DNA from: Bacillus glycinifermentans
GTDB taxonomy: Bacteria; Bacillota; Bacilli; Bacillales; Bacillaceae
Length of the DNA stretch: 59,590 nt
Reading direction: 5' to 3'
Assembly (NCBI RefSeq): GCF_001042475.2
Contig: NZ_LECW02000027.1
Span: 1-59,590, forward strand
Positions 40,868-54,719 of this stretch are shown one piece after another (the first letter of the stretch is position 1; every line of letters starts with the position of its first letter). The notes under the pieces are model-generated. The model did no database searches, was not told where the DNA came from, and saw nothing but the letters and a program-made list of their open reading frames with translations. The translations under genes were made by a program, and so were the position numbers.

Positions 40868-41230
40868 ATGATTACGAAAACAAGCAAGAATGCTGCACGT
40901 CTTAAAAGACACGCCCGTGTTCGCGCGAAGCTTTCAGGAACGCCTGAGAGACCTCGTCTTAATGTTTTCCGTTCAAACAAACATATCTACGCACAAGTGA
41001 TCGATGACATGAACGGTGTTACACTTGTGAGTGCATCTACTCTTGATAAAGACTTTGACGCTGAAAAAAGCAGCGATACGTCTGCGGCTGCAAAAGTTGG
41101 AGAACTTGTTGCAAAACGCGCTTCTGAGAAAGGTATTAAAAACGTCGTGTTCGACCGTGGCGGATACCTGTATCATGGACGTGTAAAAGCATTGGCTGAC
41201 GCTGCACGCGAAGCTGGTCTGGAATTTTAA
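40868..41230 (+). CDS. rplR: Ribosomal protein L18
   Basis: Binds 5S rRNA with L5 in the central protuberance. The 120 residues have a basic N-terminus ([19 protein letters not shown]) and the conserved C-terminal [20 protein letters not shown] segment. The ATG follows AAAGGAGTGA. It lies between rplF and rpsE in the spc group. Confidence 0.97.
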   Translation: MITKTSKNAARLKRHARVRAKLSGTPERPRLNVFRSNKHIYAQVIDDMNGVTLVSASTLDKDFDAEKSSDTSAAAKVGELVAKRASEKGIKNVVFDRGGYLYHGRVKALADAAREAGLEF

Positions 41231-41233
41231 TAA

Positions 41234-41951
<718 letters not shown>

Positions 41952-41969
41952 AAATAAATGATAGGCTAA

Positions 41970-42422
<453 letters not shown>

Positions 42423-42423
42423 C

Positions 42424-43717
42424 TTGTTTAAGACAATCTCCAATTTTATGCGTGTGAAGGATATTCGGAATAAGATTATCTTCACTCTTTTAATGCTTAT
42501 CGTCTTTCGTATCGGTTCATTCATTCCTGTGCCGAATGTAAATACAGAGGTTCTGAAGGCACAGGATCAAATGAGCGTATTTGGGGTTCTAAACACATTT
42601 GGCGGCGGTGCATTATACAACTTTTCCATTCTCGCGATGGGGATTATGCCATACATCACCGCTTCAATTATCATTCAGCTTTTACAGATGGATGTTGTTC
42701 CGAAGTTCACGGAATGGTCGAAGCAGGGTGAAGTTGGCCGCCGTAAATTAGCTCAGTTCACAAGGTACTTCACAATCGTTCTTGGTTTCATCCAAGCTTT
42801 AGGTATGTCTTACGGGTTTAATAACATGGCCGGCGGCGCGTTAATCAATGACCCGGGAGTCGGCACTTATTTGACCATTGCGATTGTACTCACTGCCGGA
42901 ACTGCTTTTTTAATGTGGCTCGGTGAACAAATTACGGCTCATGGAGTTGGCAACGGAATTTCCATCATCATCTTTGCTGGTATCGTTGCCGGTATTCCGC
43001 AGACGATCAATCAGATCTATGCTCAGCAGTTTGTAGATGCTGGAGATCAGTTATTCATGCAAGTCTTAAAGGTTGTCATTATATTGGTTGCGATTTTGGC
43101 GATCGTCGTTGGAGTCATTTTCATTCAACAGGCGGTAAGAAAAATCTCAATTCAATATGCAAAAGGTTCAGGCCGTTCACCTGCTCCTGGCGGTCAGTCA
43201 ACGCATCTGCCGCTGAAAGTTAACCCGGCGGGTGTCATTCCGGTCATCTTTGCTGTTTCGTTTATCATTACGCCGCGGACCGTGGCATCATTCTTTGGCT
43301 CTAACGATGTAACGAACTGGATCCAAAAAACGTTTGATTACACGCATCCGGTTGGAATGTGCGTCTATGCAGCATTGATTATTGCCTTTACCTACTTCTA
43401 TGCATTTGTCCAGGTAAACCCTGAGCAAATGGCCGATAATCTTAAAAAGCAAGGTGGCTATATTCCGGGAGTTCGTCCAGGAAAAATGACTCAGGAAAGA
43501 ATCACGAGCATTTTGTATCGACTTACATTTGTCGGCTCCATATTCTTGGCTGTGATTGCCATTCTTCCTGTCTTGTTCGTTAATTTTGCTGGGCTGCCTT
43601 CTTCTGCACAAATCGGCGGCACGAGCTTGCTGATTGTGATCGGTGTAGCACTTGAAACTATGAAGCAGCTTGAAAGCCAGCTGGTGAAACGAAACTATCG
43701 TGGATTTATGAAGCACT

Positions 43718-43719
<2 letters not shown>
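42424..43719 (+). CDS. secY: SecY, preprotein translocase channel
   Basis: Ten-helix membrane channel of the Sec system, working with SecE (also in this window), SecG and SecA. The 431 residues contain the ten hydrophobic segments, the plug region after helix 1 (near [20 protein letters not shown]), and conserved cytosolic loops such as [16 protein letters not shown] and PGVRPGKMT. The start is TTG 42424, after GAGGTGA in the rplO end. An inverted repeat lies in the spacer before adk. Confidence 0.97.
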
Positions 43720-45170
<1,451 letters not shown>

Positions 45171-45179
45171 GTGAATGAG

Positions 45180-45509
45180 ATGATTCGGAAAACGCCTGAA
45201 ATTGGACAGTTCGTACGTATTACACGAGGACGCGAAACGAACCAATACGCAGTTGTTATCGATATCTTCGATCATCATCATGTGCTGGTAGCAGACGGAG
45301 AAAAACGTAAATTTCATTCTCCTAAGAAAAAGAATATCAATCATTTAACCTTTTATGATTGCGTATCTCCGGAAGTTCAGAACAGTATAAACGAAACTGG
45401 GCGTGTGACAAATGGAAAATTGAGATATTCTCTTTTGAAATTTGTCAGAGAGCAAGTTACTGATTTGAAGAAGGGAGAACACTTGAATGGCGAAAGACGA
45501 TGTAATTGA
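45180..45509 (+). CDS. KOW-domain RNA-binding protein (L14e/L27e-like)
   Basis: A 109-residue basic protein. An N-terminal KOW-like stretch ([20 protein letters not shown], about residues 7-26) resembles the eukaryotic and archaeal L14e/L27e group. In B. subtilis a similar small gene lies between map and infA. Its function is unproven; a ribosome-linked RNA-binding role is inferred from domain and place. I use ATG 45180, 5 bases after AGGTGA. A GTG at 45171 abuts the map stop and is less likely. The last 23 bases overlap infA, so the infA ribosome site lies inside it. Confidence 0.8.
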   Translation: MIRKTPEIGQFVRITRGRETNQYAVVIDIFDHHHVLVADGEKRKFHSPKKKNINHLTFYDCVSPEVQNSINETGRVTNGKLRYSLLKFVREQVTDLKKGEHLNGERRCN

Positions 45510-45705
45510 AGTGGAAGGTACAGTAGTCGAAACGCTGCCAAACGCAATGTTCAAAGTTGAACTTGAAAATGGCCACACGGTTTTGGCTCATGTATCCGGT
45601 AAGATCCGCATGCACTTCATTCGCATTTTACCTGGAGACAAAGTTACGGTAGAATTATCTCCATATGACTTAACTCGTGGTAGAATTACGTACCGTTACA
45701 AATAA
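45487..45705 (+). CDS. infA: Translation initiation factor IF-1
   Basis: OB-fold protein of 72 residues that binds the 30S A site during initiation. The sequence [20 protein letters not shown] and the [20 protein letters not shown] stretch are typical. The ATG follows AAGGGAGAA and overlaps the upstream KOW gene. It precedes rpmJ by 33 bases in the alpha group. Confidence 0.97.
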   Translation: MAKDDVIEVEGTVVETLPNAMFKVELENGHTVLAHVSGKIRMHFIRILPGDKVTVELSPYDLTRGRITYRYK

Positions 45706-46241
<536 letters not shown>

Positions 46242-46258
46242 GTAAGGGAGGTATTTGA

Positions 46259-46657
<399 letters not shown>

Positions 46658-46673
46658 TTTGTTTGTATAGATT

Positions 46674-46702
46674 TTGTGTCCCTGTCAATAATGGGTTATG
46701 AT
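46674..46702 (+). promoter_or_regulatory. Possible sigma-A promoter of rpoA-rplQ
   Basis: TTGTGT at 46674-46679 and TATGAT at 46697-46702 are 17 bp apart in the rpsK-rpoA gap. It would give an extra internal start for rpoA. Confidence 0.55.
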
Positions 46703-46771
46703 ACAGTTAATTTATAAAACGAATGCACACTCGTTGCCTGAGCACATACGGGACTAAACAATGGGGAATTT

Positions 46772-46798
46772 CGGATAGAATCAGAGAAATTCTGTCCG
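46772..46798 (+). promoter_or_regulatory. 10-bp hairpin in the rpoA leader
   Basis: CGGATAGAAT pairs with ATTCTGTCCG (one G-U pair) around a 7-base loop, 33 bases before the rpoA start. There is no T-run. It may be a control or processing element; no known family is recognised. Confidence 0.5.
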
Positions 46799-46831
46799 GG
46801 GTTTCGACGTTTTGAAGGAGGGTTTTATGAA

Positions 46832-47776
46832 ATGATCGAGATTGAAAAACCAAAAATCGAAACGGTTGAAATCAGCGACGATGCCAAGTATGGTAAATTT
46901 GTCGTAGAGCCACTTGAGCGTGGATATGGTACAACTTTGGGTAACTCCTTACGTCGTATCCTTTTATCCTCACTCCCTGGTGCCGCTGTAACATCGATCC
47001 AGATAGATGGTGTACTGCATGAATTCTCGACGATTGAAGGCGTTGTTGAAGATGTTACAACGATTATCTTAAACATTAAAAAACTTGCATTGAAAATCTA
47101 CTCTGAAGAAGAGAAGACGCTTGAGATTGATGTTCAGGGTGAAGGAGTTGTAACGGCTGCTGATATTACCCACGACAGTGATGTTGAGATTTTGAATCCT
47201 GATCTTCACATTGCGACTCTTGGCCAAAACGCGAGTTTCCGAGTTCGCTTAACCGCTCAAAGAGGTCGCGGGTACACACCAGCTGATGCGAATAAAAGAG
47301 ACGATCAGCCGATTGGCGTCATCCCGATTGATTCCATCTTTACACCAGTTTCTCGCGTTTCTTATCAAGTAGAGAATACTCGTGTGGGTCAGATTACAAA
47401 CTATGACAAACTTACGCTTGACGTATGGACAGATGGAAGCACTGGACCAAAAGAAGCGATTGCGCTTGGTTCAAAGATTTTGACTGAACACCTTAATATT
47501 TTTGTCGGCTTGACCGACGAAGCCCAGCATGCTGAAATCATGGTTGAAAAAGAAGAGGATCAGAAAGAAAAAGTTCTGGAGATGACAATTGAAGAACTTG
47601 ACCTTTCCGTCCGTTCTTACAACTGCTTGAAACGTGCGGGCATCAATACGGTTCAAGAGCTTGCGAACAAGACTGAAGAAGATATGATGAAAGTTCGCAA
47701 CCTGGGTCGCAAATCACTTGAAGAAGTGAAAGCGAAACTTGAAGAGCTTGGACTCGGCCTTCGTAAAGACGATTGA
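46832..47776 (+). CDS. rpoA: RpoA, RNA polymerase alpha subunit
   Basis: Dimeric scaffold for polymerase assembly. The 314 residues comprise the N-terminal dimerisation domain (about 1-228, with [24 protein letters not shown] sequence), a linker and the C-terminal domain (about 245-310). The latter binds UP elements and Spx, and has [22 protein letters not shown] 46832 is correct because the nearby ATG at 46827 meets a stop after one codon. rplQ follows after 77 bases. Confidence 0.98.
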   Translation: MIEIEKPKIETVEISDDAKYGKFVVEPLERGYGTTLGNSLRRILLSSLPGAAVTSIQIDGVLHEFSTIEGVVEDVTTIILNIKKLALKIYSEEEKTLEIDVQGEGVVTAADITHDSDVEILNPDLHIATLGQNASFRVRLTAQRGRGYTPADANKRDDQPIGVIPIDSIFTPVSRVSYQVENTRVGQITNYDKLTLDVWTDGSTGPKEAIALGSKILTEHLNIFVGLTDEAQHAEIMVEKEEDQKEKVLEMTIEELDLSVRSYNCLKRAGINTVQELANKTEEDMMKVRNLGRKSLEEVKAKLEELGLGLRKDD

Positions 47777-47838
47777 CTAGTTTCCATGTGAACTAGGATT
47801 TTCGTGTGTTTTTTATTTCAGATAGAGTATTTCAATAA

Positions 47839-48216
<378 letters not shown>

Positions 48217-48239
48217 TCACATATATTGTGTGTCTAAAG

Positions 48240-48280
48240 AAGGGCGGGACAGTTTTTAACTGGATCTATGCCCTTTTTTT
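48240..48280 (+). terminator. Terminator after rplQ
   Basis: AAGGGC and GCCCTT form the base of an irregular hairpin with an inner CAGTT/AACTG stem, followed by a run of seven T. It closes the ribosomal-protein supercluster. Confidence 0.82.
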
Positions 48281-48349
48281 AGATATCAGGTTTTTTTTAT
48301 CGTTAACGAATAGTCAGATAAGCAGAGTTTTTAGATGAGAGGAGGCCGG

Positions 48350-49204
48350 ATGGGCAAAATGAATCAAGAGCGATTGATAGCTGTAGAGGATATCACATTC
48401 CGTTACCAGAAAGACGCGGACAGTGCTGCGCTTGATCATGTATCGTTTCATGTTTCGAAAGGAGAATGGCTCGCGATCGTCGGCCACAATGGTTCAGGGA
48501 AATCGACGCTTGCCCGCGCTTTAAACGGCCTGATTCTGCCTGATGAAGGATCGATTGAAGTCGGCGGCATTAAGCTGACGGAAGAAACGGTCTGGGATGT
48601 CAGGAAAAAAGTCGGCATGGTTTTTCAAAATCCCGATAACCAATTTGTCGGGACAACCGTTCGCGATGATGTGGCTTTTGGTTTAGAAAACAACGGAGTT
48701 CCAAGAGAAGATATGGTGGAAAGGGTAGATTGGGCTGTTCAACAGGTGAATATGCAGGACTTTCTCGATCAAGAGCCGCACCATCTCTCAGGAGGACAAA
48801 AGCAGCGTGTGGCGATTGCGGGAGTGCTTGCCGCCCGGCCTGACATCATGATCCTTGATGAAGCTACTTCAATGCTCGACCCGATGGGAAGAGAGGAAGT
48901 GCTGGAGACGGTCAGACGGTTAAAAGACGAAGGAATGGTAACGGTCATTTCGATTACCCATGATTTAAACGAGGCGGCGAAGGCGGACCGGATCATCGTC
49001 ATGAACGGCGGAAAAAAATATGCCGAAGGATCGCCGGAAGAAGTCTTCCGCCGCGATAAAGAACTCATTGAAATCGGACTTGACCTGCCTTTTTCCGTTC
49101 AGCTTGGCCGGCTCTTAAAAGAAAGAGGGCTGGCTGTAAACGGCGATCATCTGACACAAGAAGGATTGGTGAATGAGCTATGGACATTGCGATCAAAGAT
49201 GTAG
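48350..49204 (+). CDS. ecfA1: EcfA1, ATPase of the energy-coupling-factor transporter
   Basis: One of two ATPases that drive ECF-type vitamin uptake together with EcfT and separate substrate-binding S proteins. The 284 residues contain Walker [10 protein letters not shown] (45-53), the Q-loop, the signature LSGGQKQR, Walker [10 protein letters not shown], and the switch histidine in ITHD. I use ATG 48350, 4 bases after GAGAGGAGG. ATG 48359 would give the 281-residue form of B. subtilis but is far from the site. It overlaps ecfA2 by 25 bases. Confidence 0.96.
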   Translation: MGKMNQERLIAVEDITFRYQKDADSAALDHVSFHVSKGEWLAIVGHNGSGKSTLARALNGLILPDEGSIEVGGIKLTEETVWDVRKKVGMVFQNPDNQFVGTTVRDDVAFGLENNGVPREDMVERVDWAVQQVNMQDFLDQEPHHLSGGQKQRVAIAGVLAARPDIMILDEATSMLDPMGREEVLETVRRLKDEGMVTVISITHDLNEAAKADRIIVMNGGKKYAEGSPEEVFRRDKELIEIGLDLPFSVQLGRLLKERGLAVNGDHLTQEGLVNELWTLRSKM

Positions 49205-50055
49205 AACACCGATACCAGATGAAAACGCCTTTTGAACGCCTGGCGCTTTACGATGTCAATGCCGTGATCAACGAAGGAAGCTATGTCGCCGTTATCGGGC
49301 ATACAGGTTCAGGGAAATCGACCTTGCTTCAGCACTTGAACGGGCTGCTAAAGCCGACGAAAGGACAGATTCGCCTCGGCGAAGAAGTGATTGAAGCAGG
49401 AAAAAAGAATAAGCATTTAAAAGCGCTCCGAAAAAAAGTCGGCATCGTGTTTCAGTTTCCGGAACACCAGCTGTTCGAAGAAACGATTTTAAAGGACATT
49501 GCCTTTGGACCCGTCAATTTTGGGGCAAGCCAAAAGCAGGCTGAAAAAAAGGCCAGGGAAATGCTGAAGCTTGTTGGACTGCCTGAGGAGCTGAGCGACC
49601 GGTCTCCGTTCGAGCTGAGCGGCGGACAAATGAGGCGCGTGGCAATCGCGGGAGTGCTGGCGATGGAGCCCGAGGTTCTCGTTCTCGATGAACCGACGGC
49701 AGGTCTTGATCCAAGAGGCCGCAAAGAAATCATGGACATGTTTTACGATTTGCACAAAGAGAGAAAGCTGACGACGATTCTCGTCACCCACAGTATGGAG
49801 GACGCAGCAGCATATGCCGACGAGCTGATCGTCATGCATAAGGGGACTGTAAAAGCAAAAGGAACCCCTCGCGAGCTCTTTTCAAAAAGCGATGAAATCG
49901 CCGCTTTCGGCCTTGATATGCCGGAAACGATTAAATTTCAAAAACGGCTTGAAGAGGCATTCGGCATCAGGTTTAAATCGCCGATCCTGACGATCGAAGA
50001 AGCGGCTTCCGAAATTAAAGCGCTCTTTCAGGAGGAAAATGCCTATGATGGATAG
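49180..50055 (+). CDS. ecfA2: EcfA2, second ATPase of the ECF transporter
   Basis: Partner ATPase of EcfA1. The 291 residues contain Walker [10 protein letters not shown] (40-48), LSGGQMRRV, Walker [12 protein letters not shown] and the switch histidine in VTHS. The glutamate in DEPTAG is the catalytic base. It overlaps ecfA1 by 25 and ecfT by 11 bases, so the three products are made in a coupled way, as expected for one complex. The substrate range depends on S components encoded elsewhere. Confidence 0.96.
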   Translation: MDIAIKDVEHRYQMKTPFERLALYDVNAVINEGSYVAVIGHTGSGKSTLLQHLNGLLKPTKGQIRLGEEVIEAGKKNKHLKALRKKVGIVFQFPEHQLFEETILKDIAFGPVNFGASQKQAEKKAREMLKLVGLPEELSDRSPFELSGGQMRRVAIAGVLAMEPEVLVLDEPTAGLDPRGRKEIMDMFYDLHKERKLTTILVTHSMEDAAAYADELIVMHKGTVKAKGTPRELFSKSDEIAAFGLDMPETIKFQKRLEEAFGIRFKSPILTIEEAASEIKALFQEENAYDG

Positions 50056-50842
50056 TATCATTATCGGCAAGTATGTTCCTGGTTCTTCGGTCATTCATCG
50101 TCTTGATCCGCGTACGAAGCTGTTATCCATATTTCTTTTCGTCTTTATCGTTTTTTTTGCCAATAATACCGTAACATACGCTTTGCTCGGCGTGTTTACC
50201 GTTCTTGCGGCCGCCTTGTCAAAAGTCCCTGTCCGCTTCCTTTTAAAAGGGATGAAACCGGTGATCTGGATTGTGCTGTTTACGTTTCTGCTCCATATCC
50301 TGATGACGCGTGAAGGACCCGTCCTCGCCGATCTCCGCTTATTTAAAATTTATGAGCAGGGGCTTGTTCAGGGCATTTTTATATCGCTTCGGTTTATTTA
50401 TTTGATCGTCATCACGACGCTTTTAACGCTGACAACCACTCCGATCGAAGTGACGGACGGGCTTGAGCGTTTGCTCGGTCCGTTTAAAAAACTGAAGCTG
50501 CCCGTTCACGAACTCGCTTTAATGATGTCCATTTCGCTTCGATTTATACCGACTCTTATCGAAGAGACGGATAAGATCATGAAGGCGCAAATGGCGCGAG
50601 GCGCAGATTTTACAAGCGGTCCGCTGAAAGACCGCGTCAAAGCGGTCGTTCCCCTTCTTGTTCCGCTGTTTGTCAGCGCCTTTAAAAGAGCTGAAGAACT
50701 GGCGACGGCGATGGAGGCGCGCGGCTACCGGGGAGGGGAAGGCCGCACGAAGTACAGGCAGCTGACATGGAAAGGGAAGGACACTGCCGTTCTCCTCATT
50801 TTAGTCGTTCTTGCAGCCTTATTAATCCTATTGCGGACTTAG
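50045..50842 (+). CDS. ecfT: EcfT, transmembrane scaffold of the ECF transporter
   Basis: Membrane protein that couples EcfA1/A2 to the S components. The 265 residues show four to six hydrophobic helices and the two conserved coupling motifs with A-R-G (QMARG near residue 184 and MEARG near 224), which insert into the ATPases. ATG 50045 is chosen because AGGAGG is 9 bases upstream. ATG 50039 lies only 3 bases from that site. It is followed by truA after 7 bases. Confidence 0.96.
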   Translation: MMDSIIIGKYVPGSSVIHRLDPRTKLLSIFLFVFIVFFANNTVTYALLGVFTVLAAALSKVPVRFLLKGMKPVIWIVLFTFLLHILMTREGPVLADLRLFKIYEQGLVQGIFISLRFIYLIVITTLLTLTTTPIEVTDGLERLLGPFKKLKLPVHELALMMSISLRFIPTLIEETDKIMKAQMARGADFTSGPLKDRVKAVVPLLVPLFVSAFKRAEELATAMEARGYRGGEGRTKYRQLTWKGKDTAVLLILVVLAALLILLRT

Positions 50843-50849
50843 GTGATAC

Positions 50850-51596
50850 ATGATGAGAATGAAGTGCACCATTTCATACGACGGACATCTTTTTTACGGC
50901 TATCAGGTGCAGCCTGGGCAGAGAACCGTGCAGGACGAGCTGGAAAAGGCGCTGAAAACCCTTCATAAAACGAAGGAGCGCATTCCCGTCGTTTCATCCG
51001 GAAGAACCGACAGCGGCGTTCATGCGGTGGGACAGACAATTCATTTTGACAGTCCGCTTTCCATCCCTGAGGCAAAATGGCCGTATGCTTTAAATGCTCT
51101 GCTTCCTGATGATGTAGCGGTCACGACAGCGGAGGTTGTCGATGACCAGTTTCATGCGCGGTTTTCTGCAAAGAAAAAGGAATACCGGTATATGATCTAC
51201 AAAGGCAGACACCTGAATGTGTTTAAACGGCATTATGCATATCATGTTCCATATGAGCTTGATTTGAAAATGGTGGAAAAGGCAGCACAACATTTAGTCG
51301 GCACCCATGATTTTACAAGCTTTTGCACGGCCAAAACCGAGGTAAAGGACAAAGTCAGGACGGTATATGAGCTTGAATGGTCTGAAACCGAAGACGGTCT
51401 GCAAATGCGGATCGTCGGAAGCGGATTTTTGTACAACATGGTCAGAATTATTACCGGAACGCTTCTTGATGTCGGTACCGGCAAATTTTCACCCGATGAT
51501 ATTGAAAAGATGCTCGCTGCCAAAAATCGCGATGCGGCGGGGCGTACTGCACCGGCGCATGGATTGTACCTATGGAACGTCATCTATGACAACTAG
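50850..51596 (+). CDS. truA: TruA, tRNA pseudouridine(38-40) synthase
   Basis: Isomerises uridines 38-40 in the anticodon arm of many tRNAs. The 248 residues have the catalytic aspartate in SGRTDSGVHA (D54, or D53 if the next ATG at 50853 is used), and the conserved FLYNMVRIITGTL segment. The AGGTGA site serves both starts. It is the last gene of the ecfA1-ecfA2-ecfT-truA run. Confidence 0.95.
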   Translation: MMRMKCTISYDGHLFYGYQVQPGQRTVQDELEKALKTLHKTKERIPVVSSGRTDSGVHAVGQTIHFDSPLSIPEAKWPYALNALLPDDVAVTTAEVVDDQFHARFSAKKKEYRYMIYKGRHLNVFKRHYAYHVPYELDLKMVEKAAQHLVGTHDFTSFCTAKTEVKDKVRTVYELEWSETEDGLQMRIVGSGFLYNMVRIITGTLLDVGTGKFSPDDIEKMLAAKNRDAAGRTAPAHGLYLWNVIYDN

Positions 51597-51614
51597 ACCA
51601 GGTGTAACATTTTC

Positions 51615-51641
51615 TTGACAGCGAGTACAGAAAGTTATAAG
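51615..51641 (+). promoter_or_regulatory. Possible promoter of rplM-rpsI
   Basis: A perfect TTGACA is found at 51615-51620. The best -10 candidate is TATAAG at 51636-51641, with short 15-bp spacing; TATCAT at 51643 is 22 bp away. Position supports a promoter here, but the -10 box is uncertain. Confidence 0.55.
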
Positions 51642-51654
51642 ATATCATATGGTA

Positions 51655-51705
51655 TGTATTTCAACCCCACGATAAGCCCCGGAAACTTATTGTGTTTTGA
51701 AATAG
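51655..51705 (+). promoter_or_regulatory. L13 ribosomal-protein leader
   Basis: The outer stem ATTTCAA (51658-51664) / TTGAAAT (51697-51703) encloses an inner stem CACGATAAG (51668-51676) / CTTATTGTG (51686-51694) with a GC-rich loop. This is the known L13 leader motif of bacilli, placed 52 bases before rplM. It probably lets L13 repress its own operon. Confidence 0.85.
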
Positions 51706-51744
51706 AACGTAATTGAAGTTTATTGAAAATGGCAGATCATTTAG

Positions 51745-52607
<863 letters not shown>

Positions 52608-52620
52608 TTATGGCGTTTTA

Positions 52621-52658
52621 AAGGCTCTCAAGACTTTTGTCTTGGGGGTCTTTTTTAT
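52621..52658 (+). terminator. Terminator after rpsI
   Basis: A 14-bp stem (AAGGCTCTCAAGAC / GTCTTGGGGGTCTT, with several G-U pairs) has a TTTT loop and is followed by a T-rich tract. It ends the rplM-rpsI operon. Confidence 0.87.
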
Positions 52659-52665
52659 TTTATTG

Positions 52666-53066
52666 TTAGCTTACATTCCACAGCCTTGCATAGGCAGCCG
52701 ATAGCGGTTCGCAGTTCATCCCCTGTGCCCAGATGGAGATTTGTCCGAGATGATGACTGATCAAGTGTCTTAAAACATCGCCTTGCGTAAAGGCTTCGTC
52801 CGAGCAAGACGTTTTGAAGGATCTTTTATAGCTATGAAAACCACGCTTTTAACTTCGGGACGAAATGCTTCAAAAACTGGATAACGTGCTAACTCGGCCG
52901 CCAGCCGGAAAAATCGGGGGCGAAATCAGGCTTTTCCGAAATCGTATACATCCAGCTCGCCTCAACACCGGCGATATGAAACAGGATTTCGAAATGTTTT
53001 CCATACTCCAGGCACCGGTCAAACCATTCATCGCACTTGCCAAGTGTACTGAAACAAACCTTTCAT
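52666..53066 (-). pseudogene. Decayed DinB-family gene
   Basis: Translation of the minus strand gives pieces of one DinB-type (four-helix, metal-binding) protein in different frames. It starts as MKGLFQYTWQVR and then meets a stop (near 53028). It continues in the next frame as DEWFDRCLEYGKHFEILFHI and GVEASWMYTISEKPDFAPDF up to a stop near 52890. A segment with YPVFEAFRPEVKS follows in another frame. It ends as SDEAFTQGDVLRHLISHHLG and QISIWAQGMNCEP to the stop at 52666. All three histidines of the metal site can still be seen. About 20-25 residues after CLE are missing, so it is truly broken and not one reading error. A ribosome site AAGGAGAGA lies before the start. Confidence 0.85.
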
Positions 53067-53121
53067 CTCATGCTCGTCTCTCCTTAAATATTCGATATTT
53101 TCCTCTGTTTCCCTTCCCGGA

Positions 53122-53150
53122 TTGCCAAGGGTACACATTCATGATGTAAT
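53122..53150 (+). promoter_or_regulatory. Candidate sigma-A promoter for the SUKH-LRR gene
   Basis: TTGCCA at 53122-53127 and TGTAAT at 53145-53150 are 17 bp apart, 30 bp before the gene start. Both boxes are fair matches. Apart from the rpsI terminator, the decayed DinB gene and this promoter, I see nothing in the gene-free stretch 52608-53180. Confidence 0.5.
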
Positions 53151-53180
53151 TAGTCTTACAAAGCATGAAGGAGAGAAAAG

Positions 53181-54719
53181 ATGATTCAAACAATGATAAA
53201 ACAATTGCATGCTGCATTAAACCAACATTTCCGTCCGTTTTTGAATCCTCCTGCAACAGAGGAAGACATTCAAAAAGCTGAAACTGAAATGGACGTCGCG
53301 TTTCCAGAAGAGCTCAGGGAGCTGTATCTTGCACATAATGGTGAAAAGGAATCGGGCCCCGGGTTATTTTTCGGACTTCCTTTTCTTTCTTTGCAAGAAA
53401 TGCTCACGGAGTGGCGGATATGGAAGGGGCTTGAAGGAGATGAAGAACTGGATGAGATCGATGCATATTCAGTTCCGCCGTGTTGGATTAAAGAAAAATA
53501 TGTGAACCGCCGATGGATTCCGATCAGCAGGGATTACGGAGGAAATCATATTGGCATAGACCTTGACCCTGATCAAGAGGGGAAAGCCGGACAAGTGATC
53601 AATTTTGGGCGCGACGAAGAAATAAAGTATGTGATTGCCCATAATGTGACAGATTTTCTGATCTATATAATAAATACGCTCAAAAACGGTCATTATACGA
53701 TTGATGAATATGATGATGCCGTCAGCTGGAGCTACGGCAAAGAGGAAGAGCTGCATTTCTTGGATGCGATCCGTTCCATGGATCTTCCGGTGCTGCATGC
53801 AAGACCGCAGGAAGCCGATCTTGAACATGCAGACCGGTGGTTTCGTCAGCTGGACGATCGCTGGACTACGATTGTGGAAACGATGGCTGAAAGTCCAAAG
53901 GCATTTTGTAACAAGATAAGGTTGCGTTTAACTGGCCGGGAGCTGACAGACATTAAACCGATATCAATCTGCACGGATACGAGGGAATTGATTTTAAGCG
54001 CAAATCGCATTCATGATTTAACGCCTTTGCAAAGCATGATCTTTTTGAAAAAGCTTTATCTTGTAAATAACCCGGTAACAGACTTAACGCCAATCGCCCA
54101 ATTGAAACATCTGCAGTATTTAAATGTGGCAAAAACAAGCGTGGCCGATTTGTCTCCGCTTGCGGATTTATCATCTTTGAGAGAATTGGATATGACCGAT
54201 ATTCAAGCTGCAGAATATACGCCGCTCAGTCACTGTAAAAACCTTGAGTCTTTAAAGGTAAATGTTTATAACGAAAAGCAATTAATAGATATTTCTCAAA
54301 TCAGCGCGTTGAAACGATTACATATACGAGGAAGTGAACATGTAACCGAAGAAGAGATAAAAGCGATAGCAGGCTTGAAAACATTAAGGTTTTTAACAGT
54401 TGAAAATATTACGTTAGAAAACGTTGATTTCTTAGGCACGCTTCATACGCTTCAAACACTAACTCTTATAAATTCGTCCGTTAAAGACGGAACCGCTCTT
54501 GCCGGCCTGGAACATCTGAAAAGACTGGAATTGGAAAGTTCTGAAATCGCAAACCTTAAAGTGGTGGCGCAGTCGCCTTCGTTAGAAGAGTTTGCCGGTT
54601 CTTTTGACCAATTTTATGTATTGAAGGACATATGCAAGAAAAAAGTGGATTTCTCTAAGGTGATTGGCGAGATGTCTGAAGAAGAAGAGGAGATATGGAG
54701 CAGCTATGTGAGCGAATAG
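53181..54719 (+). CDS. SUKH (SMI1/KNR4) domain protein with leucine-rich repeats
   Basis: A 512-residue protein with no signal peptide or membrane helix, so probably cytosolic. Residues about 24-167 form an SMI1/KNR4 (SUKH) domain: FPEELRELYLAHNG, then the core RWIPISRDYGGNHIGIDLDP. Residues about 245-475 hold SDS22-like repeats of about 22 residues (for example LILSANRIHDLTPLQSMIFL and LYLVNNPVTDLTPIAQLKHL). The tail is acidic (EEEEEIW). SUKH proteins are often immunity proteins against polymorphic toxins, and LRRs bind proteins. No toxin gene lies next to it, so an immunity role is only inference. The ATG follows AAGGAGAG. It occupies the place of ybaJ of B. subtilis. Confidence 0.85.
   Translation: MIQTMIKQLHAALNQHFRPFLNPPATEEDIQKAETEMDVAFPEELRELYLAHNGEKESGPGLFFGLPFLSLQEMLTEWRIWKGLEGDEELDEIDAYSVPPCWIKEKYVNRRWIPISRDYGGNHIGIDLDPDQEGKAGQVINFGRDEEIKYVIAHNVTDFLIYIINTLKNGHYTIDEYDDAVSWSYGKEEELHFLDAIRSMDLPVLHARPQEADLEHADRWFRQLDDRWTTIVETMAESPKAFCNKIRLRLTGRELTDIKPISICTDTRELILSANRIHDLTPLQSMIFLKKLYLVNNPVTDLTPIAQLKHLQYLNVAKTSVADLSPLADLSSLRELDMTDIQAAEYTPLSHCKNLESLKVNVYNEKQLIDISQISALKRLHIRGSEHVTEEEIKAIAGLKTLRFLTVENITLENVDFLGTLHTLQTLTLINSSVKDGTALAGLEHLKRLELESSEIANLKVVAQSPSLEEFAGSFDQFYVLKDICKKKVDFSKVIGEMSEEEEEIWSSYVSE

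Noticed and set aside
52865..53149. Plus-strand 94-codon frame in the rpsI gap
   Set aside because: The protein resembles nothing I recognise, and the minus strand of the same bases encodes DinB fragments, so it is a shadow frame.
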